Source: Anaerolineae bacterium
GTDB taxonomy: Bacteria; Chloroflexota; Anaerolineae; B4-G1
Assembly (NCBI GenBank): GCA_016783285.1
Contig: JADHWW010000126.1
Span: 1-25,868, forward strand
Direction: 5' to 3'
Length of the DNA stretch: 25,868 nt
The position numbers were made by a program, and so were the translations under genes. Positions 15,488 to 22,180 of this stretch are shown in pieces (within the stretch, counting starts at the first letter, position 1; every line of letters begins with the position of its first letter). Below the pieces are notes generated by a model. That model did no database searches. It had not been told where the DNA came from and saw only the letters and a list, made by a program, of their open reading frames with translations.

Positions 15488-16126
15488 TCACCGAAACTCT
15501 ATCCCGTCTGGCAGGCTTTCGATCTGCATCCTCAGCGGGTGAAAGACGGCACGCAGTTCCCCCACCGCCGGATCCAACCCCGCTTCTCCGAGTCTGATGT
15601 GCACCGGCACCGCCATCTGGATGGGGATGGTTTGGTTGACCGGCACATTCAAGTGCACAGGGATAGTCCGGCTAACCGGCACGACCATGCTCAGGCGAAT
15701 CGGCATAACCATGCCGACCGGAAGCGAGAGGGAAACGTTGCCGTTGATCACGCCGCCGCCGCCGGGCAGATTGAACTGAGCCGGCAGGTTGAGTGGTACG
15801 GGTTGGGTCAACACGACGGCTGTGTTCTGTTCGATGGGCAACGGAAAGTCTATTGGGAGTTGCTGATCAAGCGGCAGATCGAACTGGATGGGGATGTGTT
15901 TGTCTATCTGAACCATGGTGTCAATCGTGGCCTCGCCCAGCCCGACGAAGGCGGCGTCCAGGTCGTTCAGCAATGGCTCGACCAGGCCGGTCTTCAGGGC
16001 AAAGACGGCCTGGATGGCTGGCACAGTGATCAAGAGCAGCAAGATGACCGTGACGAAGTTGACGGCGAACGAGAAGATGATGGCAATGTCCTTGAAAGCG
16101 TTCCAGAAGCGTTTCAGCCATTCCAT
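15488..16126 (-). CDS. Membrane protein with proline-periodic beta-like repeats
   Basis: 212 aa, family not recognised. Start at 16126 has an ideal AAAGGAGGT seven bases upstream. One hydrophobic helix occupies about residues 13-43; from about 75 onward the sequence is a regular chain of short strands each opening with proline: IPIQFDLPL, LPIDFPLPI, VPLNLPAQFNLP, LPVGMVMPIRLSMVVPV, IPVHLNVPV, IPIQMAVPVHI. The spacing of about 6-12 residues suggests an extended or beta-helical repeat domain, probably outside the membrane. No catalytic motif is visible. It stands between the abiE promoter and a hairpin-rich leader and seems to have its own message. Confidence 0.75.
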   Translation of the reverse strand: MEWLKRFWNAFKDIAIIFSFAVNFVTVILLLLITVPAIQAVFALKTGLVEPLLNDLDAAFVGLGEATIDTMVQIDKHIPIQFDLPLDQQLPIDFPLPIEQNTAVVLTQPVPLNLPAQFNLPGGGGVINGNVSLSLPVGMVMPIRLSMVVPVSRTIPVHLNVPVNQTIPIQMAVPVHIRLGEAGLDPAVGELRAVFHPLRMQIESLPDGIEFR

Positions 16127-16185
16127 GGCCTGACCTCCTTTCGTTGGTGGCTCTTTAGGAATTCGCGTGATCAGGGTGTTGGATT

Positions 16186-16455
16186 CCCCAACTTGTTGGG
16201 GGTGCGCCACGAAGAACCCGAACAAGTTCGGGACTCCGATATACTATCCACGCAAACTCCCAGAGACCCTCGTTGGTGAGACCTCTCGGAAAATGGTAGT
16301 AGCCCAACCGTGTTGGGCATTGTTGGCCCAAGACGGCCAATGTGATTGGCCTGCTACCCATCAAAGTGGGTTGGTAGATTGGGAAACCGAGAACCAGTCC
16401 ACCGGTCATATTAGCATCATTGCGCGAAAAGCGCAACCGGAGGAGAACACTCCTC
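16186..16455. repeat. Chain of consecutive hairpins in a 348-bp intergenic region
   Basis: Between the exporter permease (ends 16475) and the membrane protein (starts 16126) are at least six short perfect inverted repeats: CCCCAAC-TT-GTTGGGG (16186-16201), CCCGAAC-AA-GTTCGGG (16217-16232), GCCCAAC-CGT-GTTGGGC (16302-16318), GGCCAAT-GTG-ATTGGCC (16335-16351), TTGCGC-GAAAA-GCGCAA (16420-16436), GAGGAG-AACA-CTCCTC (16440-16455), plus ACCCA/TGGGT at 16356-16371. Three share the form xCCxAAC/GTTxGGx. GGTAGTAG (16295-16302) can pair with CTGCTACC (16351-16358) to close two of them into a branched fold, while CTACC can also pair with GGTAG at 16373. Alternative pairings exist (TTGGGC/GCCCAA, TTGGCC/GGCCAA). 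Confidence 0.7.
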
Positions 16456-16474
16456 GCGTGTCCCCTTGTCTCTC

Positions 16475-17719
16475 TCACATTCCTCGCATCAAGGCCCATT
16501 CACGGGAGAAGACGTAAGCGGCCAGCAGAATGGTTCCCACGGCGTAGGCGGCAGTCGCTCCCCACGTCAACGCCAGCGCCCCCGGAGCAATTCCACCCCC
16601 AAACAAGTCGCGCATGGCTACCAGCACGCCCACCACTGGCAGCGCGTACACGACCACTGGGGGCGTGGCACCGACGGCGAAGATCGCCAGGAGCGCCAAT
16701 CCCGGGATCAGCAACTGTAAAGCGACCAGAAACAGGTTGGACTCGCGCTGGTTCTTGGCGAATGTGCATACCGCTGCCACAAACCCATTCATCATAGTCA
16801 TCAGAGGCAACATCAACAGCACAAGCCACACAGTCGCGAGGCCCAGGCTTCCCAACTGGGCAGTCGTGATGGGTGTGACAAACCCCTGAGAGCCGGCCGG
16901 CAGAGTCGAGAGAAGTAGCACATAGGCTACACTGTCGAGCGACCACAGCCCGATGGTGATGGCCGAGACGATGATGCTGAACGCGATCTTGCCCAGCACG
17001 ATTGCAATCCGGCTAGCCGGGGTGATGAGCAGCGATTCCATCGTGTGACGCTCTTTCTCCCCGACGGTCATGTGGGCTACCAGACTCGGGCCACCGCTGA
17101 AGGCCCACGAGGCGACGAGCAGAGGCAGGAAGACGCTGCCCAGCGAGGAGGGAACGGCCTCCCCCGCAGCAATTGGAGCGGCGGCTACGCCCGTTGGAGC
17201 AGCGGCCTCTCGTTCCAACCGGATGGGGTCCATCCAGCCATGAGCCAACCCGTGACGGGCCAACCGCTCCGCCAACACCTCGTCGGCGTACTCACCCAGC
17301 GCCCCCTGGATGGAGGAGACAGCGACGTCGGGCAGCCACCCGCTGCGGCTGCTGGTCAATATGATGGTGAGTGGCTCTTCGGCTTCCAGTAACGCTGTGG
17401 CATCAGGCGGAATCTCGAGCACGGCCATCAGTTCGCCGCTCTGCAGTGCATCCTCCAGGTCGGGTGGCGCCTCCACCAGTTGCAGCAGACGCTCGTCCTC
17501 CAATTTGGCGGTTAATCCCGGCAATTGCTCGCCGTTGACAACAGCGACCGGCAACCCCCCACGGGTCTGGCGCGCGACCTGCCACAGCACAAACACCCCA
17601 CCGGCCGCGCACAGGAGCGGCATCAACAACGGCAGGGCGAAGAGGAAAAATAACGCTCGCCGGTCACGCAGCAAGTCGAGGGCCTCCTTGGTGAAGACGG
17701 TCCACGCCGACCTAAGCAT
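16475..17719 (-). CDS. ABC-2 type exporter permease
   Basis: 414 aa. A first helix near residues 22-48 is followed by an extracytoplasmic domain of about 160 residues (LPVAVVNGEQLPGLTAKLEDERLLQLVEAP is typical of NatB/YhaP-like permeases), then about six helices from residue 200 on. VGEKERHTMESLLITPAS is the cytoplasmic coupling segment, equivalent to EEKRTKT..LLVSPAS in the permeases at 863-3090, though the proteins are distant. It overlaps the ATPase gene by 8 bp and is encoded after it, so the pair forms a two-gene exporter operon. Resemblance to sodium/drug exporters of the NatAB type is general; substrate is not readable. Confidence 0.88.
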   Translation of the reverse strand: MLRSAWTVFTKEALDLLRDRRALFFLFALPLLMPLLCAAGGVFVLWQVARQTRGGLPVAVVNGEQLPGLTAKLEDERLLQLVEAPPDLEDALQSGELMAVLEIPPDATALLEAEEPLTIILTSSRSGWLPDVAVSSIQGALGEYADEVLAERLARHGLAHGWMDPIRLEREAAAPTGVAAAPIAAGEAVPSSLGSVFLPLLVASWAFSGGPSLVAHMTVGEKERHTMESLLITPASRIAIVLGKIAFSIIVSAITIGLWSLDSVAYVLLLSTLPAGSQGFVTPITTAQLGSLGLATVWLVLLMLPLMTMMNGFVAAVCTFAKNQRESNLFLVALQLLIPGLALLAIFAVGATPPVVVYALPVVGVLVAMRDLFGGGIAPGALALTWGATAAYAVGTILLAAYVFSREWALMRGM

Positions 17720-18521
17720 CCGTCCGACCTCCCTGACGCTCCCGCCGCCAGAATTGGTACCAGCACCGCTTACGCTTCTGCTCCCACAGGTCGGCCCGCA
17801 GCCGTTCCTCGCCTACGATGCGCACGAACGCCTCCTCCAGGTCTGCGGCGCCAGTCTGGGCGATAAGGGCGGCCGGTGTGCCCAGCGCCTGCAAGCGCCC
17901 CCTGTGGATGATGGCGACGCGGTCGCACAACCGCTGCGCCTCGTCCATCAGGTGGGTGGAGATCAGGATGCAGCGCCCCTCGTCGCGGAAGCGGGCGATG
18001 AGAGTCCGCACGTTGCGAGTGCTCATTACGTCCAGGCCAGCGGTGGGCTCATCCAGGATGACATTAGATGGATCGTGGATCAGCGTCTCCCCCAGGATCA
18101 CGCGGCGAACCATGCCGGCGGAGAAGCCCTCGGCGCGCCGGTCGGCGAAGTCGGCCATCTCCAACATTCCCAACACGGTGTCGACTCGTTGTTCCAATTG
18201 GGGGCCGTCCAGGCCATGGAGGCGACCGTAGAAACGGAGATGCTCGCGAGGGGTGAAACGGGCGTAGAGGCCGGCGGTCTCAACCAGGAGGCCGATGCGG
18301 GCGCGCACCCGACCGCTCTCTTTGCGCACATCCAACCCGTCCACCAGGGCGGCGCCGGCCGTGGGTTCCAGCACGGTGGCAAGCAGTCGCAGCAGGGTGG
18401 TCTTGCCCGCGCCGTTGGGCCCCAGCAGGCCGAAGACCTCGCCGTCGTGGCAGGTGAAGGAGATTGTGTCTACGGCCACCAGTTTCTTGAAGCGTTTGGT
18501 GAGTACTTGCGTCTCAATCAC
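17712..18521 (-). CDS. ABC transporter ATP-binding protein
   Basis: 269 aa from GTG 18521. Walker A GPNGAGKTTLL (about 34-44), Q-loop region near GLLVETAGLYARFTPREHL, signature in the variant form FSAGMVRRV (instead of LSGGQ), Walker B NVILDEPTAGLD and H-loop ISTHLMDE. It powers the permease encoded 8 bp overlapping downstream. The C-terminal 40 residues extend the usual domain. The GTG start lies 7 bases after a TATAAT box with no Shine-Dalgarno, suggesting a leaderless message. Confidence 0.92.
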   Translation of the reverse strand: MIETQVLTKRFKKLVAVDTISFTCHDGEVFGLLGPNGAGKTTLLRLLATVLEPTAGAALVDGLDVRKESGRVRARIGLLVETAGLYARFTPREHLRFYGRLHGLDGPQLEQRVDTVLGMLEMADFADRRAEGFSAGMVRRVILGETLIHDPSNVILDEPTAGLDVMSTRNVRTLIARFRDEGRCILISTHLMDEAQRLCDRVAIIHRGRLQALGTPAALIAQTGAADLEEAFVRIVGEERLRADLWEQKRKRCWYQFWRRERQGGRTDA

Positions 18522-18528
18522 GAGGGCA

Positions 18529-18556
18529 ATTATAGGGGAAGTGGGGAGATATGCAA
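18529..18556 (-). promoter_or_regulatory. Exporter promoter, probably giving a leaderless mRNA
   Basis: A consensus TATAAT (18529-18534, minus strand) stands only 7 bases before the GTG start of the ATPase gene, so transcription would begin at or next to the start codon. A weak -35 (TTGCAT) lies 16 nt upstream. No ribosome binding site is present. Confidence 0.55.
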
Positions 18557-18575
18557 GCGGCTATCTCCAGGAGAT

Positions 18576-18591
18576 GGTTTCACGTGAAACG
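18576..18591. promoter_or_regulatory. parS-like ParB binding site 1
   Basis: GGTTTCACGTGAAACG matches 14 of 16 bases of the conserved bacterial parS (TGTTTCACGTGAAACA), with the whole central palindrome GTTTCACGTGAAAC intact. ParB loads here to organise chromosome segregation. It sits just upstream of the exporter promoter. Confidence 0.85.
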
Positions 18592-18665
18592 TCCAGGAGG
18601 GGCTGGCCCAGGCAGCGCCTCAACACTCCGGGCGGAAAATCATCCCAGATGTATCATTATGTCGA

Positions 18666-18681
18666 GTTTTCACGTGAAACA
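18666..18681. promoter_or_regulatory. parS-like ParB binding site 2
   Basis: GTTTTCACGTGAAACA, again 14 of 16 matches to consensus parS, 90 bp from the first site in the same orientation. Two sites so close together are unlikely by chance and support an origin-proximal location. Confidence 0.85.
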
Positions 18682-18756
18682 CTGCACTGACAATAAAGGC
18701 CCCTGCAGGCATGGGTGCTTGAGCCGGAGGGTTACGACGCCATTGTTGCCGAAGTT

Positions 18757-18770
18757 GCCGAAGGTAAGCG
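18757..18770. repeat. Left 14-bp direct repeat (possible target duplication)
   Basis: GCCGAAGGTAAGCG, identical to 19075-19088. It bounds the repeat-bearing insertion and lies in the same reading phase as the right copy. Confidence 0.6.
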
Positions 18771-18984
18771 TTCACCTGCCCTCTGGCCGTGTGTTGAAAC
18801 ACCCGGCTGATACCAGGAAACCCGTTGAAACGGGTTGGCAAGCGTTCACCTGCCCCCCGGCCGTGTGTTGAAACACCCGGCTGATACCAGGAAACCCGTT
18901 GAAACGGGTTGGCAAGCGTTCACCTGCCCCCCGGCCGCGTGTTGAAACACCCGGCTGATACCAGGAAACCCGTTGAAACGGGTT
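18766..18984. repeat. Three tandem 74-bp repeats
   Basis: Copies begin at 18766, 18840 and 18914 (AAGCGTTCACCTGCC...) with only one to two base differences. Each unit carries two hairpins: an imperfect one around GTGTT-GA-AACAC flanked by GCCGG-type arms, and a perfect one, AACCCGTT-GA-AACGGGTT. The third copy ends before a diverged tail containing a related GTTTCAAC hairpin near 19005. Confidence 0.9.
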
Positions 18985-19031
18985 ATTTTGACCTCTTCTT
19001 GAGTGTGTTTCAACGCACTTTGATTAGCAGA

Positions 19032-19049
19032 CGATGAATTCATTCATCG
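19032..19049. repeat. Perfect 8-bp palindrome inside the insertion
   Basis: CGATGAAT-TC-ATTCATCG, near the right end of the DNA that splits the gene remnant. It could be a protein site or a remnant end; no function is assigned. Confidence 0.5.
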
Positions 19050-19074
19050 GGCTGGATGGGGCCTGAACGCTTGC

Positions 19075-19088
19075 GCCGAAGGTAAGCG
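19075..19088. repeat. Right 14-bp direct repeat (possible target duplication)
   Basis: GCCGAAGGTAAGCG, the partner of 18757-18770. Confidence 0.6.
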
Positions 19089-19193
19089 GCTCATCGTGGT
19101 CAAGCAGGCTCGTGGGTATCGCGCTGGATATGCGGAGATGCTGGCCGAGCCTGACTGGGCGCAGACATAGGCGAGTCTTCCGGCCAGGTGTTC

Positions 19194-19616
19194 TTACTCT
19201 CGGTTGTAGGAGGCCATCGCCTCTGCGTCTACTGGCGATCCTCCCACCACCGTAAAGTGGCGCTGCATCGGCGCGGTCAACGAGGGTGGGAGACCGTTCC
19301 AGCCGCTGGGCCACTGCTGCCCGCCCGGCGGTGCGACTACGACCACCGGTGGTGTCAACGGATGCGGATATACTCCCTGCGGCGTGGGTGGCTGCGCTCG
19401 TTGCTCGTCGCGGCGGCGGCTGACGGCAACCACGAGCAGGCTGGTGGGAATGGCTGCCCCCACGCCGCATACCGCACCCGCCAGCACCGCCAGCGCCTCA
19501 TCGCTCAGGCGATTGCCGACAACCACCGCCAGCGTCGCCGCAAAGGCCATCACTACCAGCCCGGCGAAAATCTTCAAGCGTCTCCAGCCGCCGTTGCGAT
19601 ACTGCCTCTCGTCCAT
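19194..19616 (-). CDS. Small two-helix membrane protein, partner of the FtsK-like gene
   Basis: 140 aa, not a recognised family. It starts at ATG 19616, two bases after the FtsK-like stop, with AGGAG about 10 nt upstream. A charged N-terminus is followed by two hydrophobic helices (LKIFAGLVVMAFAATLAVVV and ALAVLAGAVCGVGAAIPTSLLVVAVS), a basic stretch SRRRDEQR and a proline/glycine-rich cytoplasmic tail of about 65 residues. The tight coupling to a DNA translocase that has lost its own membrane domain suggests it might anchor that motor; this is inference. Confidence 0.7.
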   Translation of the reverse strand: MDERQYRNGGWRRLKIFAGLVVMAFAATLAVVVGNRLSDEALAVLAGAVCGVGAAIPTSLLVVAVSRRRDEQRAQPPTPQGVYPHPLTPPVVVVAPPGGQQWPSGWNGLPPSLTAPMQRHFTVVGGSPVDAEAMASYNRE

Positions 19617-19618
19617 AC

Positions 19619-20896
19619 CTACGTTTCTCCTCTGCACACCTCAGTCAATCGTGTCAACAGATGCGGCCAGGGGAGGGAAACCTGGCGAGAAGAGGCCAGA
19701 GAGGGATGAGCGGACAGAACCTCGCCCCATCCATTCTCCATCCTCCATTCTCCACTCTCCATCCCCCTCACCACCTCCCGGATCTCGGCCGGCGAGATGT
19801 AGGCCACTTGAAAGCGTATCACCCGCCCCTCGGCCACGGCCAGGAAGTCCCCTCGCCCCAGCAGCCGCTCGGCCCCTGTCCCGCTCCAGCCGGTGGCCGT
19901 GCGTGCATCCTCGATACTGGTCACTCGCCCCACCAGCCGCACCGGAAAGTTCGCCTTGACCAGTGGACCCAGCACAGCCGCCGTGGGCTTCTGGGTGGCC
20001 GCCACTATGTGGATGCCAGCCTCACGCCCGCGCTGCGTGAGCCGGGTCAGCGCCCGCTGCACCGCCTGCCCACCGACCATCAATAGATCGGCCAACTCAT
20101 CAATCACGACCACCACAGACCCTTCGGGTTTTCCAGAACCCGAAGGGTCTCCGCGTCGCTCCATCAGATGTACCAGGCTTTGGAGCGCCTCGGTCATCTC
20201 TGCTATCTCCCGGATAGGCGGGCGTGTCAGGTGGGGCAGCCCCTCAAAGAGACCAAAAGCGTGCCCCTTGGGGTCTATCAGCACCATGCTTAGCCGGGAG
20301 CCGGGAGCCGGAAGCCCGAAGCCAGAGGTGGGACGCTGATTGCTAACAGTTATCTGCCGGCTGCTAACGGCTGGATTGGCCATCGCCAGGCTGAGGATCA
20401 TCGCCTGGAGAAGCATTGTCTTCCCCGAGCCGGTCGTCCCTGCCACCAGCACGTGGGCCACGTCGGGGGAGGGCAGTCGAATGAGCAGGGGCGCGCCGTC
20501 TTCAGCCAGGCCCAGGATCGCGGTCACCGGCGGAATGGGTTGGGGCGATGCATCTCTGGCAAGCCGTCTCGCCGAAACACCATCATTCGCGGGATGCGTC
20601 GCCCCTACGAGTTGGCGGTAGAGGGGTAGGAGGCGGACGGGTTGGGGGTCGTCGCGTGGCACCTCGACGGCTACAGCAGCCCCGCGCCGGGACACCCGGC
20701 AACTGGGTGCGTCGAGTGCGGCTGCCAGTTCCTCGCTCAGGTTCTTGATCCTGGAGATCTTCGCTCCCACGGCCGGCAACACCTGGAAGCGCACCCAGCG
20801 AGGCGTCACCGTGCCGCCGGTAACTCGTGCTGGCACCTTGTGCAACGTCAGCACTGCTTCGATCCTATCTGCCTGAAACTCCAACTTTTTGCGCAT
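19619..20896 (-). CDS. FtsK/SpoIIIE-type DNA translocase lacking membrane and gamma domains
   Basis: 425 aa from ATG 20896 (GGGAG upstream). Residues 1-90 are an FtsK alpha-like domain (VTPRWVRFQVLPAVGAKISRIKNLSEELAAAL ... AVEVPRD). The motor follows: Walker A VAGTTGSGKTM (about 151-161), LIDPKG (207-211), Walker B VVVVIDELADLLM (261-273), QRGREAGIHIVAATQKP and GRGDFL. The N-terminal membrane helices and the C-terminal DNA-reading gamma domain are absent, as in plasmid or integrative-element translocases. Two stretches are repeat-derived: about residues 179-202 and 395-405 (GMESGEWRMENG), and residues about 250-258 come from a 14-bp inverted repeat. A promoter with a LexA-type box precedes it. 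Confidence 0.85.
   Translation of the reverse strand: MRKKLEFQADRIEAVLTLHKVPARVTGGTVTPRWVRFQVLPAVGAKISRIKNLSEELAAALDAPSCRVSRRGAAVAVEVPRDDPQPVRLLPLYRQLVGATHPANDGVSARRLARDASPQPIPPVTAILGLAEDGAPLLIRLPSPDVAHVLVAGTTGSGKTMLLQAMILSLAMANPAVSSRQITVSNQRPTSGFGLPAPGSRLSMVLIDPKGHAFGLFEGLPHLTRPPIREIAEMTEALQSLVHLMERRGDPSGSGKPEGSVVVVIDELADLLMVGGQAVQRALTRLTQRGREAGIHIVAATQKPTAAVLGPLVKANFPVRLVGRVTSIEDARTATGWSGTGAERLLGRGDFLAVAEGRVIRFQVAYISPAEIREVVRGMESGEWRMENGWGEVLSAHPSLASSRQVSLPWPHLLTRLTEVCRGET
19731..19762. repeat. Heptamer-type repeat inside the FtsK-like gene
   Basis: CCATTCTCCATCCTCCATTC-type tandem units; on the coding strand they give MESGEWRMENG. The motif family resembles the heptamer repeat at 1951-1988. 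Confidence 0.65.
20117..20150. repeat. Perfect 14-bp inverted repeat inserted in the FtsK-like motor
   Basis: AGACCCTTCGGGTT, 6 nt, AACCCGAAGGGTCT, in frame, encoding GDPSGSGKPEGS just before Walker B. The peptide replaces a surface loop, so the motor may tolerate it. Confidence 0.8.
20291..20372. repeat. Repeat-derived insert in the FtsK-like gene
   Basis: Units of the GGGAGCC and GCTAAC(A/G)G type at 20294-20320 and 20341-20370 encode the low-complexity segment RQITVSNQRPTSGFG and PAPGSRL. This interrupts the usual spacing between the Walker A helix and the LIDPK strand. Confidence 0.6.
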
Positions 20897-20986
20897 CCCC
20901 GCTGCTCCCATCCAACCTGCTGCTCGAGGCATGGAGCGCCTGCTGAAGTCTGCCCTGAGCGAGCACCAGAACCGCTATTTGTGAAT

Positions 20987-21000
20987 AGAACAAATGTTCT
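20987..21000. promoter_or_regulatory. LexA-type SOS box upstream of the FtsK-like gene
   Basis: AGAACA-AA-TGTTCT, a perfect 14-bp palindrome containing GAAC-N4-GTTC, the Gram-positive (DinR/LexA) SOS operator pattern. It lies just downstream of the -10 box, where repressor binding would block transcription. Another repressor with a similar half-site is possible. Confidence 0.55.
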
Positions 21001-21011
21001 CTCCTGGCTAT

Positions 21012-21040
21012 ATGATACCAGAATACGTGTACGGTGTCAA
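21012..21040 (-). promoter_or_regulatory. Strong promoter for the FtsK-like operon
   Basis: On the minus strand TTGACA (21035-21040), exact consensus, 17 nt, TATCAT (21012-21017), 5/6. It yields a leader of about 105 nt before ATG 20896. Confidence 0.75.
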
Positions 21041-21240
21041 GCGGTACTGACCTCAATATATCCCAACTGGGGGCGATATCCCAAACTCATCTGCCCGGTC
21101 GCGAGCGGGGTTCCCGGTGCGGGAGGTTTCTCGGCTACCGCCCGGATCTGGGGGCTGTCTCTCGTGTCATCCGTCTGACTTGCACTGTCTGGGCGGCACA
21201 GCAATTCCCGTTTTAGCATCGTTGCCGCGTGATATGGCAT

Positions 21241-21298
21241 CGTAGTTGCGACTTTAGTCGCTGGTTGCGCGGCCCAAACGACTAAAGTCGTTACTACG
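21241..21298. repeat. MITE-like inverted repeat element
   Basis: Arms CGTAGTTGCGACTTTAGTCG (21241-21260) and the near-complement at 21279-21298 match at 18 of 20 positions around an 18-bp centre. Each arm itself contains CGACT-TT-AGTCG. The surrounding gap (21041-21352) shows no gene; the element lies between the FtsK-like promoter and the end of the nuclease gene. Confidence 0.65.
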
Positions 21299-21352
21299 AA
21301 CCCCATTACCCCTGAAACGCGGTACCGCCAAAGTCGTCCTGGTGGTTGGTCG

Positions 21353-22180
21353 TCATTCAGGCGATGTGTCATCGAACAGTCCCAACTGATACGCCCCATC
21401 GGGGGCATCCAGGTTGATCCGGCGCGCTACTCGTCGTCCTTCGTCCACGCCGTCCAGCCTGTTAATGTTCTCGACGATGGTAGGCAGACAATACTCGGCC
21501 ATCTTCTCACGGATATGGGGGGTGTTGAAGCGCAATACTCTCCAGCCAACTGTCTCCAGGTCGTTGTCGCGCAGGTTGTCTAGCGGGATACGTTCTGGAT
21601 CGGCGTGCCATGTGTCACCATCGGTTTCCACGTCAATCTGACCTGATGTGCAGTAGATGGCGAAATCGAGGGCATAGGAACGTTCCTTCACCGGAACGAA
21701 CTCCTGTCGCTCGGCGCTGATCTGCAGCCGTTTCAGCTCAGCCCAAAGCCGGTCCTCCAACGGGCTCTCGTCGTACAGGTCGTTGATCTCATCGGCGGTG
21801 CTGAACTTCTTCCAGGTAGTGGGTATGAAGACGATACGTCGCCAGCGCCGGCTGAGGATAGGCTTTGACAAACGTTGTAGAGGTTCCAGGATGAGTTGGT
21901 AGTAGCGTCTTCTTCCCTTGTCGTCGTGGGGCTGATCGGGGAAGAGTTGCCAGCGGTAGACCTGGCGTACCTCGAGCACACGAGTGTAGTAGTTGACGGC
22001 AAAGGCCTCGCTGCCGAAGACTTTCGTCTGGTAGAAAGCCAGCCACTGCGGCGGCCAGCGGCCCTTCAACCACTTGTGGACGCTGCTGACCGGGATGCGG
22101 TACCAATGCTTGTCGCGCGCGACGGCAAAGTCAAGCAGGTTGTTGAGAATAGCGACCAATACTTCACCACGGGGGACCAT
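21353..22180 (-). CDS. DUF559/Vsr-like PD-(D/E)XK nuclease-type protein
   Basis: 275 aa. The C-terminal half has the very-short-patch-repair-like endonuclease core: SPLEDRLWAEL (helix Glu), YALDFAIYCTSGQIDVETDGDTWH (the D..E-x-D strand pair), then DNLRDNDLETVGWRVLRFNTPHIRE, the typical DUF559 ending (NDRxRDxxLxxxGWxVLRF). The N-terminal 130 residues (SVHKWLKGRWPPQWLAFYQ...) are not recognised. Likely a metal-dependent DNA endonuclease, perhaps in repair or defence. The start at 22180 has GAGG about 7 bases upstream. Confidence 0.75.
   Translation of the reverse strand: MVPRGEVLVAILNNLLDFAVARDKHWYRIPVSSVHKWLKGRWPPQWLAFYQTKVFGSEAFAVNYYTRVLEVRQVYRWQLFPDQPHDDKGRRRYYQLILEPLQRLSKPILSRRWRRIVFIPTTWKKFSTADEINDLYDESPLEDRLWAELKRLQISAERQEFVPVKERSYALDFAIYCTSGQIDVETDGDTWHADPERIPLDNLRDNDLETVGWRVLRFNTPHIREKMAEYCLPTIVENINRLDGVDEGRRVARRINLDAPDGAYQLGLFDDTSPE

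Larger units (their letters stand above)
18697..19170 (+). pseudogene. Gene remnant split by a repeat-bearing insertion
   Basis: The plus-strand frame from 18697 reads ..LQAWVLEPEGYDAIVAEVAEGKR and stops inside the tandem repeats. The same codon phase resumes at 19075 as AEGKRLIVVKQARGYRAGY and ends with TAG at 19168. The 14 bp encoding (A)EGKR are present at both junctions. Removing one copy and the intervening DNA (318 bp, a multiple of three) gives a continuous 50-residue C-terminal tail of an unrecognised protein. An in-frame TAA at 18694 cuts off any N-terminus. Confidence 0.55.

Noticed and set aside
16186..16455. Series of ordinary terminators
   Set aside because: Most stems lack a following T run, several are too short, and there are too many for one transcript end; recorded as a hairpin chain instead.
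18766..18984. CRISPR array
   Set aside because: The repeat units are contiguous 74-bp tandem copies with no variable spacers, and no cas genes are nearby.
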